Assembly (NCBI RefSeq): GCF_027532945.1
Contig: NZ_JAPZTZ010000002.1
Span: 1-58,621 of the forward strand
Reading direction: 5' to 3'
Length of the DNA: 58,621 nt
From: Phreatobacter sp.
GTDB taxonomy: Bacteria > Pseudomonadota > Alphaproteobacteria > Rhizobiales > Phreatobacteraceae
Of the stretch, positions 1-8,670 are shown one piece after another. A program made the translations under genes and the position numbers. The notes below the pieces were generated by a model, which was not told the origin of the DNA, ran no database searches, and worked only from the letters and a program-made list of their open reading frames with translations. Within the stretch, counting starts at the first letter, position 1, and every line of letters begins with the position of its first letter.

Positions 1-42
1 TCTCCCGGCCTTCGGCCGACCTCTCCCCGCCGGGGAGAGGTG
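1..42 (+). repeat. Dispersed palindromic intergenic repeat, copy 1 (forward)
   Basis: The core is CTCTCCCCGCCGGGGAGAG, a near-perfect palindrome, preceded by a small GGCC-TTC-GGCC hairpin. Related copies lie at 23981-24034, 24064-24103 and 58558-58612. This forward copy matches the copy at 24064, which also lacks the extra spacer found in the two reverse copies. It lies downstream of the 94-2166 gene. The window edge cuts its left side, so the full length is unknown. Confidence 0.8.
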
Positions 43-93
43 AAGGTGGCGCCTCCGCGGTGAAGGCGGGTCCGGGAAGGGGTTCCCCTCCCC

Positions 94-2166
94 TCACTTC
101 CAGTCCCGGAAGCCCTTGCCCTCGGCGACCAGCTTTTCCAAGAGCGCGGAGGGCTTGAAGTCGGCGCCGTGCAGGTCCTCGAAGCCCTTCATCACCTTCA
201 GCACCTCGGCCAAGCCGATCGTGTCGCCATAGAACATCGGACCGCCGCGATAGACCGGCCAGCCATAGCCGTTGACCCAGACCGTATCGATGTCGGAGGC
301 GCGGATGGCCTTGCCCTCCTCAAGGATCTTCGCGCCCTCGTTGATCATCGGATAGATGCAGCGCTGGAGGATCTCCTCATCCGAGATCGGCCGGCGGTTG
401 ATGCCCTTTTTCGCCGCGAGGTCGAGGATGACCTTCTCGGTGATGGGCGAGGGCTTGGCGTTGCGCGCCTCGTCATAGTCGTAGAAGCCGGCGCCGGTCT
501 TCTGGCCGCGGCGGTCCATCTCACAGAGAATCTCGCGCACCGTCTCGCCCTTTGAGGTCTCGCGCGACCAGCCGATGTCGAGGCCGGCGAGGTCGCTCAT
601 GGCGAAGGGGCCCATGGGCAGGCCGAAATCGTAGAGCACGCGGTCGACGTCCCAGGGCATGGCGCCCTCGAGGATGAGCTTCGTCGCCTCGCGCTGGCGC
701 TGGGCGAGCATGCGATTGCCCACGAAGCCGTGGCAGACGCCGACGAGGACGCCGACCTTGCCGATGGTTTTCGCAAGGCCCATGGCGGTGGCGATGACGT
801 CCTTCGCCGTCTTCTCGCCGCGCACCACCTCCAGCAGCCGCATGACGTTGGCCGGCGAGAAGAAGTGCATGCCGATGACGTCCTCGGGCCGCGAGGTGGC
901 GGCGGCGATCTCGTTGACGTCGAGATAGGAGGTGTTGGTGGCGAGGATCGCGCCCTTCTTGACGATGGCGTCGAGCTTGCCGAAGACCTCCTTCTTGATC
1001 GCCATGTTCTCGAAGACCGCCTCGATGACGAGGTCGCAATCGGCCAGCGCCGCAAAGTCCATCGAGGGCGTGAAGCGGCCCATCCGCGTCTCGACATCGG
1101 CCATGGTGAGGCGGCCGCGCTTGGCGGTGTTCTCGTAGTTCTTGCGGATCACCGAGAGGCCGCGGTCGAGGGCCTCCTGCTTGGCCTCGACGATGGTGAC
1201 GGGGATGCCGACATTGACGAAGTTCATGGCGATGCCGCCGCCCATCGTGCCGGCGCCGATGATGCCGACCTTGGCGATGGTGCGGGTCGGCGTGTCGTCC
1301 GGCACGTCGGGGATCTTGGCGGCCTGGCGCTCCGCGAAGAAGACATGGCGCTGGGCGAGCGACTGGGTGCCGACCATCAGCCGCATGATCGTCTCGCGCT
1401 CGAACTTGAGGCCGGCATCGAAGGGCATGGAGACCGCCGCCTCGACGCACTGGATGCAGGCTTCCGGCGCCTCGAAGCCGCGGAACTTGCGGGCATTGGC
1501 CTTGCGGAAGGCGGCGAAGACGGCGGGATCGGCATTCAGCTTTTCGGAGCGGTCGCGCACCTTCTTGAGGGGCGCCGCATCCGTGACAAGCTTCGCCGCG
1601 AAGGCGATGGCATCGGCCTTGAGCGAGCCCTCGCCCGCCACGGCATCGACGAGGCCGTGGGTCGCGGCCTCCGCCGCCTTCATCGGATCACCGAAGGCGA
1701 TGACCTCGAGCGCCCGCTCGATGCCGACGAGGCGCGGCAGGCGCTGCGTGCCGCCGGCGCCGGGAACGAGGCCGAGCTTCACCTCGGGCAGGCCGAGCTT
1801 CGCCGAGGGCACGGCGACGCGGTAATGGCAGGAGAGCGCCAGTTCCAGGCCGCCGCCGAGCGCCGTACCGTGGATCGCCGCGACGACCGGCTTCGGGCAG
1901 GCCTCCAGGATGGCATTGACCTCGTTCAGCGGCACGCCCTTCGGCGGCTTGCCGAACTCGGTGATGTCGGCGCCGGCGATGAAGGTGCGCCCGGCGCAGT
2001 GGATGACCACCGCCTTCACGGCCGGATCGGCGCCCGCCTTCTGCACCGCCTCGGCAATGCCGGTGCGCACATTGGCGGAGAGCGCGTTCACCGGCGGCGA
2101 GGCGACGGTGACGACGGCGACGGCGCCGTCAGTGGCGAGATCGACGACTTCGTTGATGGCGGTCAC
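94..2166 (-). CDS. Bifunctional enoyl-CoA hydratase / 3-hydroxyacyl-CoA dehydrogenase (FadB/FadJ-like)
   Basis: Fatty-acid beta-oxidation enzyme that hydrates enoyl-CoA and oxidises 3-hydroxyacyl-CoA with NAD. The N-terminal crotonase domain shows the oxyanion-hole loops CAGRTFIAGADI and HGTALGGGLELAL and the catalytic-Glu region LGLPEVKLGLVPGAGGTQRLPR. It is followed by a Rossmann motif (VGIIGAGTMGGGIA), the HFFSPANVM segment of 3-hydroxyacyl-CoA dehydrogenases and a C-terminal dehydrogenase domain. At 690 aa it matches monofunctional-chain multifunctional enzymes. A longer reading would run into the upstream SDR gene; I chose the GTG at 2166 because AGGAG lies 8 nt upstream. It is the last gene of the minus-strand cluster. 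No thiolase is adjacent. Confidence 0.93.
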   Translation of the reverse strand: MTAINEVVDLATDGAVAVVTVASPPVNALSANVRTGIAEAVQKAGADPAVKAVVIHCAGRTFIAGADITEFGKPPKGVPLNEVNAILEACPKPVVAAIHGTALGGGLELALSCHYRVAVPSAKLGLPEVKLGLVPGAGGTQRLPRLVGIERALEVIAFGDPMKAAEAATHGLVDAVAGEGSLKADAIAFAAKLVTDAAPLKKVRDRSEKLNADPAVFAAFRKANARKFRGFEAPEACIQCVEAAVSMPFDAGLKFERETIMRLMVGTQSLAQRHVFFAERQAAKIPDVPDDTPTRTIAKVGIIGAGTMGGGIAMNFVNVGIPVTIVEAKQEALDRGLSVIRKNYENTAKRGRLTMADVETRMGRFTPSMDFAALADCDLVIEAVFENMAIKKEVFGKLDAIVKKGAILATNTSYLDVNEIAAATSRPEDVIGMHFFSPANVMRLLEVVRGEKTAKDVIATAMGLAKTIGKVGVLVGVCHGFVGNRMLAQRQREATKLILEGAMPWDVDRVLYDFGLPMGPFAMSDLAGLDIGWSRETSKGETVREILCEMDRRGQKTGAGFYDYDEARNAKPSPITEKVILDLAAKKGINRRPISDEEILQRCIYPMINEGAKILEEGKAIRASDIDTVWVNGYGWPVYRGGPMFYGDTIGLAEVLKVMKGFEDLHGADFKPSALLEKLVAEGKGFRDWK

Positions 2167-2194
2167 GGGCGAACTCCTGATCGAGAACAAGCGG

Positions 2195-2986
2195 TCAGCG
2201 CGGGCGCTGGCCGGCGAAGGGAAGCGTGGAGGACAGGCCGCCATCGACGGGGAAGGCCTGGCCGTTGACGTAGCTCGCCTCGTCGCTGGCGAGGAAACAG
2301 GCCATGGCGGCGATCTCCTCGGGCTGGCCGGGGCGGTTCAGCGGGTTGAGCTGGCCGAGCTTGCCCTCGCTGCCGCGCTTGCGGGCGTGGTCGAAGATCG
2401 GGACGGTCATGCCGGTCTCGATGAGGCCGGGGCAGACCGCGTTGACGCGCACGCCGGTGCCGTAGAAGGCGTTGGCCGCCGTCTGGACGAGGCTGACGAC
2501 GCCGGCCTTGGAGGCCGAATAAGGCGCGCCGCCGGCATTGGCCTTGAGGCCCGCGACCGAGGCCGTGCAGACGATGGCGCCATGGCCTTGCGCGATCATC
2601 AGCGGAGCGACCTCGCGGATGGCGAGGAAGGGGCCGATGAGATTGACGCGCAGGATCTCCTGCCAGCTCTCGACGGTGAGGTCGAAGAAGGGCGTGAGCC
2701 CACCGGAGATACCGGCATTGGCGTAGATGGCGTCGATGCCGCCGAAAGCCTTCTCCGCTTCCGCGACATAGGCCTTCACGTCGGTCTCCGAGCCGGCATC
2801 GGCGGCCATGGCGCGCGCCGTCGCGCCGGTTGAGCGGATCTCGGCGGCGACCGCCTCCACCGCCTCCGCCGAGCGGTCGACGAGGAGGACCGAGGCGCCC
2901 TCCCTGGCGAAGAGGCGGGCGCTCGCCCGGCCGATGCCGCTCGCCGCACCGGTGACGATGGTGCGCTTGCCCTGAAGCCTGCCCAT
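2195..2986 (-). CDS. SDR family NAD(P)-dependent oxidoreductase
   Basis: Short-chain dehydrogenase/reductase of 263 aa. Visible family marks are the cofactor loop TGAASGIG near the N-terminus, the NAG motif in YANAGIS, the catalytic Ser in CTASVAG and the YSASK catalytic tetrad segment, then CPGLIETGM and a C-terminal VDGG. The start at 2986 has GGGAGGA just upstream; the open frame extends further but into the hydrolase gene. Substrate unknown. Its position between hydrolase and beta-oxidation genes suggests a 3-hydroxyacyl or alcohol substrate, which is inference only. Confidence 0.92.
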   Translation of the reverse strand: MGRLQGKRTIVTGAASGIGRASARLFAREGASVLLVDRSAEAVEAVAAEIRSTGATARAMAADAGSETDVKAYVAEAEKAFGGIDAIYANAGISGGLTPFFDLTVESWQEILRVNLIGPFLAIREVAPLMIAQGHGAIVCTASVAGLKANAGGAPYSASKAGVVSLVQTAANAFYGTGVRVNAVCPGLIETGMTVPIFDHARKRGSEGKLGQLNPLNRPGQPEEIAAMACFLASDEASYVNGQAFPVDGGLSSTLPFAGQRPR

Positions 2987-3017
2987 GCGGGTCCTCCCGA
3001 GACCTTCAGTCGCCCTG

Positions 3018-3980
3018 TTACCGGGCCTTGTCGTCAGCATCCCAGGCCGAGATCACCGCGCGCATCGTGGTGATGAGGGCCAGTGGCTGGTCGATGAGCA
3101 CGTGGTGCTGCGCCTCCGGGATCTCGACGAAGAACGTGCCGGCCGGCGCTTGGCGGCGCACGTAATCCTTGATCTCGTCGGGGAAGAGCACCGAGCGCGA
3201 GCCCCAGGTGATGGCGAGGCGGCACTTGGCGGCGGCAAGGTCCTCAGCCGGATCGCGGCGGGTCATGCGCGACCACATGAAGGGGTCGAAGCGCCAGGTC
3301 CACCCTGACGAGCCGTCGGCCTTCTTCACCTCGCGCAACGAATACCGAGCGATGTTGTCGACGATGTAGAGGTTCTCCGCCGTCTGGGCCGGCATGAGGC
3401 GGAACCGGGCAATCGCCTGTTCGAACCTGTCGTAGACGAGGGTGTCGCGCGGCTCTCTCGAGGGCGGCCGGCTGAAGTCGCGCTTCGCCCGCATCTCCTT
3501 CGACAGGAAGGGCGAGTCGATGGTGATGAGCCCGCCGATGCGCTCGCCATGGACGGCAGCGAAGGCCATGCCGGGGAAGCTGCCGAAGGAATGCGAGGCG
3601 ACCAGCGGCTTTACCGGGCCCTCTTCCAGCCCCGTGGCCTCAAGCGTTGCCAGCATCTCGCCCATGAGGTCGTCCATCGAGTAGGCGGGACGCCAGTCGG
3701 TGCCGCCCATGCCCGACCAGGAGGTCGCGACGACACGGTGGGTGCTCGCGAAGAACGGCGCGAGATGGCTCCACCAGTCGGCATGGGCGGAGCCGCCGTG
3801 GAGCAGGAGCAGGCCGGGCTTGCCGCGCTCACCCCAGGCGAGCGTCTCGATGGTGACGCCGGCGCCCTGGTGCGTGGTGCGCTCCGGCGCCTTGGCCAGC
3901 GCATCGGTAAACCAGGCGGGGGCCGGCGGCCTTGCGCCGGCGAAGGCGACCAGTGGTGCGGGGATCGGCTCACTGGCCAT
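3018..3980 (-). CDS. Alpha/beta-fold hydrolase
   Basis: Predicted 320-aa cytoplasmic serine hydrolase. The oxyanion strand reads LLLLHGGSAHADWW, the nucleophile elbow reads ASHSFGSFPG (S-x-S-x-G, a permitted variant of G-x-S-x-G), and a late His lies in PEAQHHVLIDQP. Substrate unknown; esterase or lactonase activity is plausible. Start uncertain: ATG at 3980 has only a weak GGGA upstream, while an in-frame GTG at 4019 has GGAG 4 nt away and adds a basic stretch atypical of the family. It lies in the same direction as the GST and SDR genes. Confidence 0.85.
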   Translation of the reverse strand: MASEPIPAPLVAFAGARPPAPAWFTDALAKAPERTTHQGAGVTIETLAWGERGKPGLLLLHGGSAHADWWSHLAPFFASTHRVVATSWSGMGGTDWRPAYSMDDLMGEMLATLEATGLEEGPVKPLVASHSFGSFPGMAFAAVHGERIGGLITIDSPFLSKEMRAKRDFSRPPSREPRDTLVYDRFEQAIARFRLMPAQTAENLYIVDNIARYSLREVKKADGSSGWTWRFDPFMWSRMTRRDPAEDLAAAKCRLAITWGSRSVLFPDEIKDYVRRQAPAGTFFVEIPEAQHHVLIDQPLALITTMRAVISAWDADDKAR

Positions 3981-4076
3981 GCGGAAGTCCCGGTGGATGC
4001 GACGGGCGGAAGCATTCACCCCGCTCCCGCCCCTCGCAATAGGTCGAACGGCAGGAGCGCAGGTCTGATGCTGCCG

Positions 4077-4763
4077 TCAGCCGGCCTTCTTCAGGTGGCC
4101 GAACATGACCTTGCGGGCCTCGTCGTCCATCTGCGCCTTGAAGGTGAAGCGATCCTTCAGCGCCACGGCGCGGGCGGCAGCGGGACGCGCCGAGACCGCA
4201 TCGCACAGGCGCTTGACGTTCGGATAGCGGTCGAAGGCGCCCTCGCCGAGGACGAAGGGCAGCATCCGGATCCAGCCCCAGAGCGCCATGTCGACGATGG
4301 AATAGGCGTTGCCGACCATCCAGTCGCGGCCGGCGAGATGGCCCTCGACCACCTTGAGGTGACGGTCCGCCTCATACTGGTAGCGCTCATGGGCATAGGG
4401 CACCGGCTCGGGGGCGAAGTGCTTGAAATGCACCGCCTGACCGAAGAAGGGGCCGATGCCGGTGGCGACGAACATCAGCCAGGAGAGAAGTTCGCCGCGC
4501 GCCTTGGCGTCGCCCGCGGGGGGCAGGAACTGGCCGGTCTTCTCGGCGAGGTAGAGCAGGATCGCATTGGAATCGAAGACCACCGCGTCGCCGTCGGTGA
4601 TGGCGGGCACCTTGCCGTTGGGGTTGATGGCGAGGAAGTCCGGCGCGAACTGCGCGCCGGTGCGGGTGTCGACGGCGACCGGCTCATAGGCGAGGCCGGT
4701 CTCCTCCAGCAGCAGGGCGACCTTGGTCGGGTTGGGCGAACCGTTGAAGTAGAAGCGGATCAT
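4077..4763 (-). CDS. Glutathione S-transferase family protein
   Basis: 228-aa GST. The N-terminal thioredoxin-like domain shows FYFNGSPNPTKVALLLEE, the cis-Pro motif GKVPAI and the glutathione-binding VFDSNAILLYLAEK. The all-helical C-terminal domain carries YSIVDMALWGW. Overall it resembles the YfcG/nu-class or beta-type bacterial GSTs. It lies 18 nt downstream of the M20 amidohydrolase gene, so the two are probably cotranscribed. Physiological substrate unknown. Confidence 0.92.
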   Translation of the reverse strand: MIRFYFNGSPNPTKVALLLEETGLAYEPVAVDTRTGAQFAPDFLAINPNGKVPAITDGDAVVFDSNAILLYLAEKTGQFLPPAGDAKARGELLSWLMFVATGIGPFFGQAVHFKHFAPEPVPYAHERYQYEADRHLKVVEGHLAGRDWMVGNAYSIVDMALWGWIRMLPFVLGEGAFDRYPNVKRLCDAVSARPAAARAVALKDRFTFKAQMDDEARKVMFGHLKKAG

Positions 4764-4781
4764 CGGGGGACCTTTCGGGCG

Positions 4782-6200
4782 TCAGCCGGCGGACATGGTG
4801 AGGGGCGGACCGATCTCGTCGGGGATCGGGCAGAGGTAAGGGGTCGCGGCAGTGCGGCGGGCGAGGTCCGCCTTGGCGGCGGCCATGAGCTCGGGATTCG
4901 AGAGAACCGCAGCGCCGGTGGCGGCCATGGCTTTGGCCACCTGCACCATGGCCTTGTGGGCGGCCGGCATCTTGCCCTGCGTCACGACCTGCCAGGTGTG
5001 GAAGGGCGTGCCGATGGCGACGGTGGGCGCATGGGCCTGGACGGTCGGTACGACCCAGCTGACATCGCCGACATCGGTCGAGCCGATCAGCGGGTTGCGC
5101 TTGGCGTCGAGCGGCACGGTGAAATCGGCGAGCGGCCGGTCCTCGGGCTCCCGGCCGATCGTGTGATAGACGCTGGCAATGTCCTGGGGCGTCAGGGTCG
5201 CCTGGATATCCTTCGCGAAGGCGCGGTCGGCGTCGTCGAAATGCGGCGGTCCAAGATCCTCCAGCACAGTCTGCAGCGCCTGTTCCAGCGGCGTGTTGCC
5301 GAGGATGTTGGAGACGGCAGAGATGATCTTCACCTCGACCTTGGTCTCGGTCATCAGCGCGGCGCCTTGCGCGATCTTCTTCACGCGCTCGACGAGTTCG
5401 AGCATGCCGGGCAGGTCGCGGGCGCGGATGGAATAGCGCACGCGCGCATGGGCCTGCACGACATTCGGCGCGATGCCACCGGTATCGAGGAGGGCGTAGT
5501 GGACGCGGGCGTCGGAGGGCATGTGCTCGCGCATGTAGTTGACGCCGACATTCATCAGCTCGACCGCGTCGAGAGCCGAGCGGCCGAGATGCGGCGAGGC
5601 GGCGGCATGCGAGGCCTTGCCGGTGAAGATGAAGTCTGCGCGGGTGTTGGCGAGCGACAGCGGCGGGGCAACCTCCCACCAGCTCGACGGGTGCCAGGTG
5701 ATGGCGACGTCGGCATCCCCAAAGGCGCCGGCGCGCACCATGAAGGCCTTGGCCGCGCCGCCCTCTTCCGCCGGGCAGCCATAATAGCGCACGCGGCCGG
5801 GCGTGCCGGTCTCGGCGAGCCAGTTCTTCATGGCGGTGGCGGCAAGCAGCGCCGCCGAGCCGAGCAGGTTGTGACCGCAGCCATGGCCGTGGCCGCCGGT
5901 CTCGACCGGGCGATGCTCGGCAACGCCGGCCTCCTGGCTGAGGCCCGGCAGGGCGTCATATTCGCCGAGGAAGCAGATGACCGGACCGCCCTCGCCCGCC
6001 TCGCCCATGACGGCGGTCGGGATGCCGGCGAGGTTCTCGGTGACGCGGAAGCCCTCGGCCTTCAGCTGCGCGGTGTGCTCGGCGCAGGAGCGGACCTCGG
6101 TGTAGCAGACCTCCGGCATCCCCCAGACGCGGTCGGAGAGTTCGATGAGACGGCCAGAGGCCGCGTCCACCTGCCGCCACAGGTCGCTTCGGTTATCCAT
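4782..6200 (-). CDS. M20 family amidohydrolase, AbgB-like
   Basis: 472-aa zinc amidohydrolase of the peptidase M20 family. Metal-binding and catalytic motifs are visible: LGEYDALPG, GHGHGCGHNLLG, the Glu pair in CPAEEGG and a dimerisation/lid domain beginning FIFTGKASHAAASP. The layout and C-terminus (STDVGDVSW, GTPFHTWQVV) are those of the p-aminobenzoyl-glutamate hydrolase subunit B group. Actual substrate is not shown and could be another N-acyl amino acid. GAGGACATC precedes the ATG. It is probably the first gene of the 94-6200 group. Confidence 0.9.
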   Translation of the reverse strand: MDNRSDLWRQVDAASGRLIELSDRVWGMPEVCYTEVRSCAEHTAQLKAEGFRVTENLAGIPTAVMGEAGEGGPVICFLGEYDALPGLSQEAGVAEHRPVETGGHGHGCGHNLLGSAALLAATAMKNWLAETGTPGRVRYYGCPAEEGGAAKAFMVRAGAFGDADVAITWHPSSWWEVAPPLSLANTRADFIFTGKASHAAASPHLGRSALDAVELMNVGVNYMREHMPSDARVHYALLDTGGIAPNVVQAHARVRYSIRARDLPGMLELVERVKKIAQGAALMTETKVEVKIISAVSNILGNTPLEQALQTVLEDLGPPHFDDADRAFAKDIQATLTPQDIASVYHTIGREPEDRPLADFTVPLDAKRNPLIGSTDVGDVSWVVPTVQAHAPTVAIGTPFHTWQVVTQGKMPAAHKAMVQVAKAMAATGAAVLSNPELMAAAKADLARRTAATPYLCPIPDEIGPPLTMSAG

Positions 6201-6336
6201 GATGTCCTCGGGATCGGCTGCGAAGGCCGCATATCACTGCCGCACCGCGGCGAAGTCCAGCGCGGCGGTGCATGGGAGGGTCATCGGAGGAGGGCTAGCT
6301 GCAGGACGCACTTGCTCGATGCAGTCGCCCCACCCC

Positions 6337-7149
6337 TCAATCCGCAAAGCGCGGCACCCGCTTCTCCATATTGGCGACGATGGCCTCGACCTGGTTGGGC
6401 GAGCCGAGGATGGCCTGCTGCTCCACCGATTCCATCATCAGCCCCTCGGCGGAGGAGACGAGCGGCGCCGCATTGAGCAGGCGCTTGGCGGCGCTGATGG
6501 CGGCGGGGTTCTTCGCAGCGATATCGCGCGCCGCAGCCAGCGCCGCGGCCCGCGGGTCCGCCTCGATGCGGGTGACAAGGCCGAGGGCGAGGGCCTCCTC
6601 GCCGGTGACGACGCGGCCGGTATAGGTGAGGTCGCGCACCACGTCGTCGCGGCAAAGATGCCGCAGCAGCTGCGTGCCGGCGACATCGGGAACGAGGCCC
6701 CACTTGATCTCCATGACCGAGAGTTTCGCATCAGCGGTGGCGAAGCGCAGGTCGGCGCCGAGCGCCACCTGGAGCCCGCCGCCATAGGCGACGCCATGTA
6801 CCGCGCAGATGACCGGCACGGGCAGTTCGCGCCAGCACCAGGCGGCGAATTGCGGCCGATTGGCGATACCGTGGGTGCGCGGCACGAGGTCGGAGAGGCT
6901 GCGGTCACCGCCCGCCTGCATGGCGGCGAAGGAGCCGAAATCGAGGCCGGCGCAGAAGGCGCGGCCTTCCCCGGAGAGGACCGCGGCGCGTACGCCCATC
7001 GTGTCCCGGACCAGCGCCGCCGCCTCGATCAGCGCGTCGAACATGGCGGGATCGAGCGCGTTCATCTTGTCGGGGCGGTCGAGGCGGATGTCGGCGACAC
7101 CGGCCTCGATGGTGACGGCGATGCGGTCGCGAATGCGGGTGGCGGTCAT
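6337..7149 (-). CDS. Crotonase / enoyl-CoA hydratase family protein
   Basis: 270-aa crotonase-fold protein. The acyl-CoA oxyanion loops are GRAFCAGLDF and HGVAYGGGLQVALGADLRF; the acidic segment LSVMEIKWGLVPDVAGTQ matches the catalytic region. It could be an enoyl-CoA hydratase or an isomerase. The start at 7149 has GAGGAG 6 nt upstream; the longer open frame overlaps the ycaQ-like gene. It lies 136 nt upstream of the M20 gene on the same strand. Confidence 0.92.
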   Translation of the reverse strand: MTATRIRDRIAVTIEAGVADIRLDRPDKMNALDPAMFDALIEAAALVRDTMGVRAAVLSGEGRAFCAGLDFGSFAAMQAGGDRSLSDLVPRTHGIANRPQFAAWCWRELPVPVICAVHGVAYGGGLQVALGADLRFATADAKLSVMEIKWGLVPDVAGTQLLRHLCRDDVVRDLTYTGRVVTGEEALALGLVTRIEADPRAAALAAARDIAAKNPAAISAAKRLLNAAPLVSSAEGLMMESVEQQAILGSPNQVEAIVANMEKRVPRFAD

Positions 7150-7231
7150 GGGCGGCTCCTCGGGCCGGCATGATGGGAGAGGCGCCGGGACGGGTGAAGA
7201 CCGCCGTTCGGGAGTGAGGATGGCCTGCCCT

Positions 7232-8461
7232 TCAGCCCAGTTCCGCCGCCAGCGCCGCCGCCAGATCGCCTCTGGGCATGACCCGCACATCAGCCAATCC
7301 GAGCCAGCGCGCCATGAGCGTGAGTTCCTCCGCCAGAGGGCCGGCGACCGCGTCGACCGCGCCCTGCTCGCGGTGGGCCGCCTGCACCACCAGCGCCGAA
7401 GCGCCCCGGTCAGCCTTGAGGTCGACGCGCGCCACCAGCCGGTCGCCGAGGAGGAAGGGCAGCACGTAATAGCCGTGGGTGCGCTTGTCGGCGGGCGTGT
7501 AGATCTCGAGGCGGATGCGGGCACCGAAGAGCCCTTCCGTGCGCTCGCGCTGCCAGACCAGCGGATCGAAGGGGGCGAGCAGCGCCCGCGCCTCGACCCT
7601 GCGGGGGATGCGGGCGCCCTTCGCGAGATAGGCGGGGTTGCGGAACCCCTCGACGGTGACGGGCACGAGGTCCCCCGCCTCGACCAGTTCCGCAACCGCC
7701 TGCCGCGTCCCGGCGACGCCGAGGCGGAAATAGTCGCGCAGGCACCGCTCGGTGCCGATGCCGAGGGCGATGGCCGAGCGCCGGACCAGCTCGCGGTGGG
7801 CCATCGCCTCGTCCGGGGTCGGCGCCTCGACGATGGCGCGGGGCAGCACCCGCTCGGTGAGGTCGTAGATGCGCTCGAAGGCGCCGCGCCGCGTCGCGGT
7901 CGTCACGATCCCCGCCCAGAACAGCCATTCGATGGCGCGCTTGCCCTCCGACCAGCCCCACCAGCCGCCCTCGCCGCGATGGTCGTGGGAGAGTTCGCCC
8001 GCGGCCTTCGGGCCTTCCTCCTCGATCTCCCGGCGCACCTGTTCGATGAGGTCGGCCCGCTCGCGGCCGAAGCCGGCGAGGCCGGTATAGATCCCCTCGC
8101 CACGCCGGGCCCGCTCCATCCGCCAGCGGAACAGCGGTTGCAGCGCGACCGGCAGATAGGAGGCCTCGTGGCCCCAATATTCGAAGAGGGCCCGGCGGCG
8201 GCCGCCATAGGCGAGGGCATCGAGATCGCCGGGATCGTAGAGGCCGAGGCGGGAGAAACCGGGAAGGGTATGGGCCCGCGCCACCACGTTGACGGAATCG
8301 ATCTGGATGACGCCGAGATCCTCGGCCATGCGCTTCAGATGCCGCCGCTCGGCCGGGCGCGCGCCACGTCCCGCCCCATGGCCGGCGAGGTCGAAGCCCT
8401 GCGCGGCGATGGCGATGCGGCGGGCCTGGGCGAGCGAGAGGCTGTCGGAATGGCGGGGCAT
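7232..8461 (-). CDS. YcaQ-type winged-helix DNA glycosylase (interstrand-crosslink repair family)
   Basis: 409-aa protein of the HTH_42/YcaQ family, essentially the length of E. coli YcaQ (AlkX). Members unhook alkylation damage and interstrand crosslinks from DNA. The segment VIQIDSVNVVARAH near residues 51-64 contains the Q-x-D motif reported for the AlkX branch (Gln53, Asp55). Other family marks are FEYWGHEASYLP, RRGAFERIYDLTERV and LLAPFDPLVWQRER. The ATG at 8461 gives the family length but lacks an obvious ribosome-binding site; an in-frame GTG upstream is possible. Confidence 0.85.
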   Translation of the reverse strand: MPRHSDSLSLAQARRIAIAAQGFDLAGHGAGRGARPAERRHLKRMAEDLGVIQIDSVNVVARAHTLPGFSRLGLYDPGDLDALAYGGRRRALFEYWGHEASYLPVALQPLFRWRMERARRGEGIYTGLAGFGRERADLIEQVRREIEEEGPKAAGELSHDHRGEGGWWGWSEGKRAIEWLFWAGIVTTATRRGAFERIYDLTERVLPRAIVEAPTPDEAMAHRELVRRSAIALGIGTERCLRDYFRLGVAGTRQAVAELVEAGDLVPVTVEGFRNPAYLAKGARIPRRVEARALLAPFDPLVWQRERTEGLFGARIRLEIYTPADKRTHGYYVLPFLLGDRLVARVDLKADRGASALVVQAAHREQGAVDAVAGPLAEELTLMARWLGLADVRVMPRGDLAAALAAELG

Positions 8462-8523
8462 GGCGTCAGATGAGGCTAGCGCGAGGGATAAGTCGGACAC
8501 CACCCGAAAGCTGTCAGCATTTT

Positions 8524-8538
8524 TTTGCGGCCCGCAAA
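8524..8538. promoter_or_regulatory. Perfect palindrome in the ycaQ / aldo-keto reductase intergenic region
   Basis: TTTGCGG-C-CCGCAAA is a 7-1-7 perfect inverted repeat flanked by extra Ts, in the 209-nt region between the divergent genes starting at 8461 (minus) and 8671 (plus). The size fits a dimeric repressor site, but a chance repeat cannot be excluded. Confidence 0.3.
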
Positions 8539-8670
8539 GCCCCGCCGCCGCTGGCCCGGCCGCTTCGCGCGGCTGCCATGCCGCAATAAAAAGGGCGGCC
8601 ACTTGTCCCCAAGGCGGTGAGCCGGGCTAATCTCGCCGCCCGTCCATCAGAAGACCCCGAGGAGAGACCC

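Noticed and set aside
3549-6476. 975-codon plus-strand open frame across the hydrolase, GST and M20 genes
   Set aside because: Opposite to genes with intact motifs; repetitive Gly/Ala/His/Arg composition and no recognisable domain.
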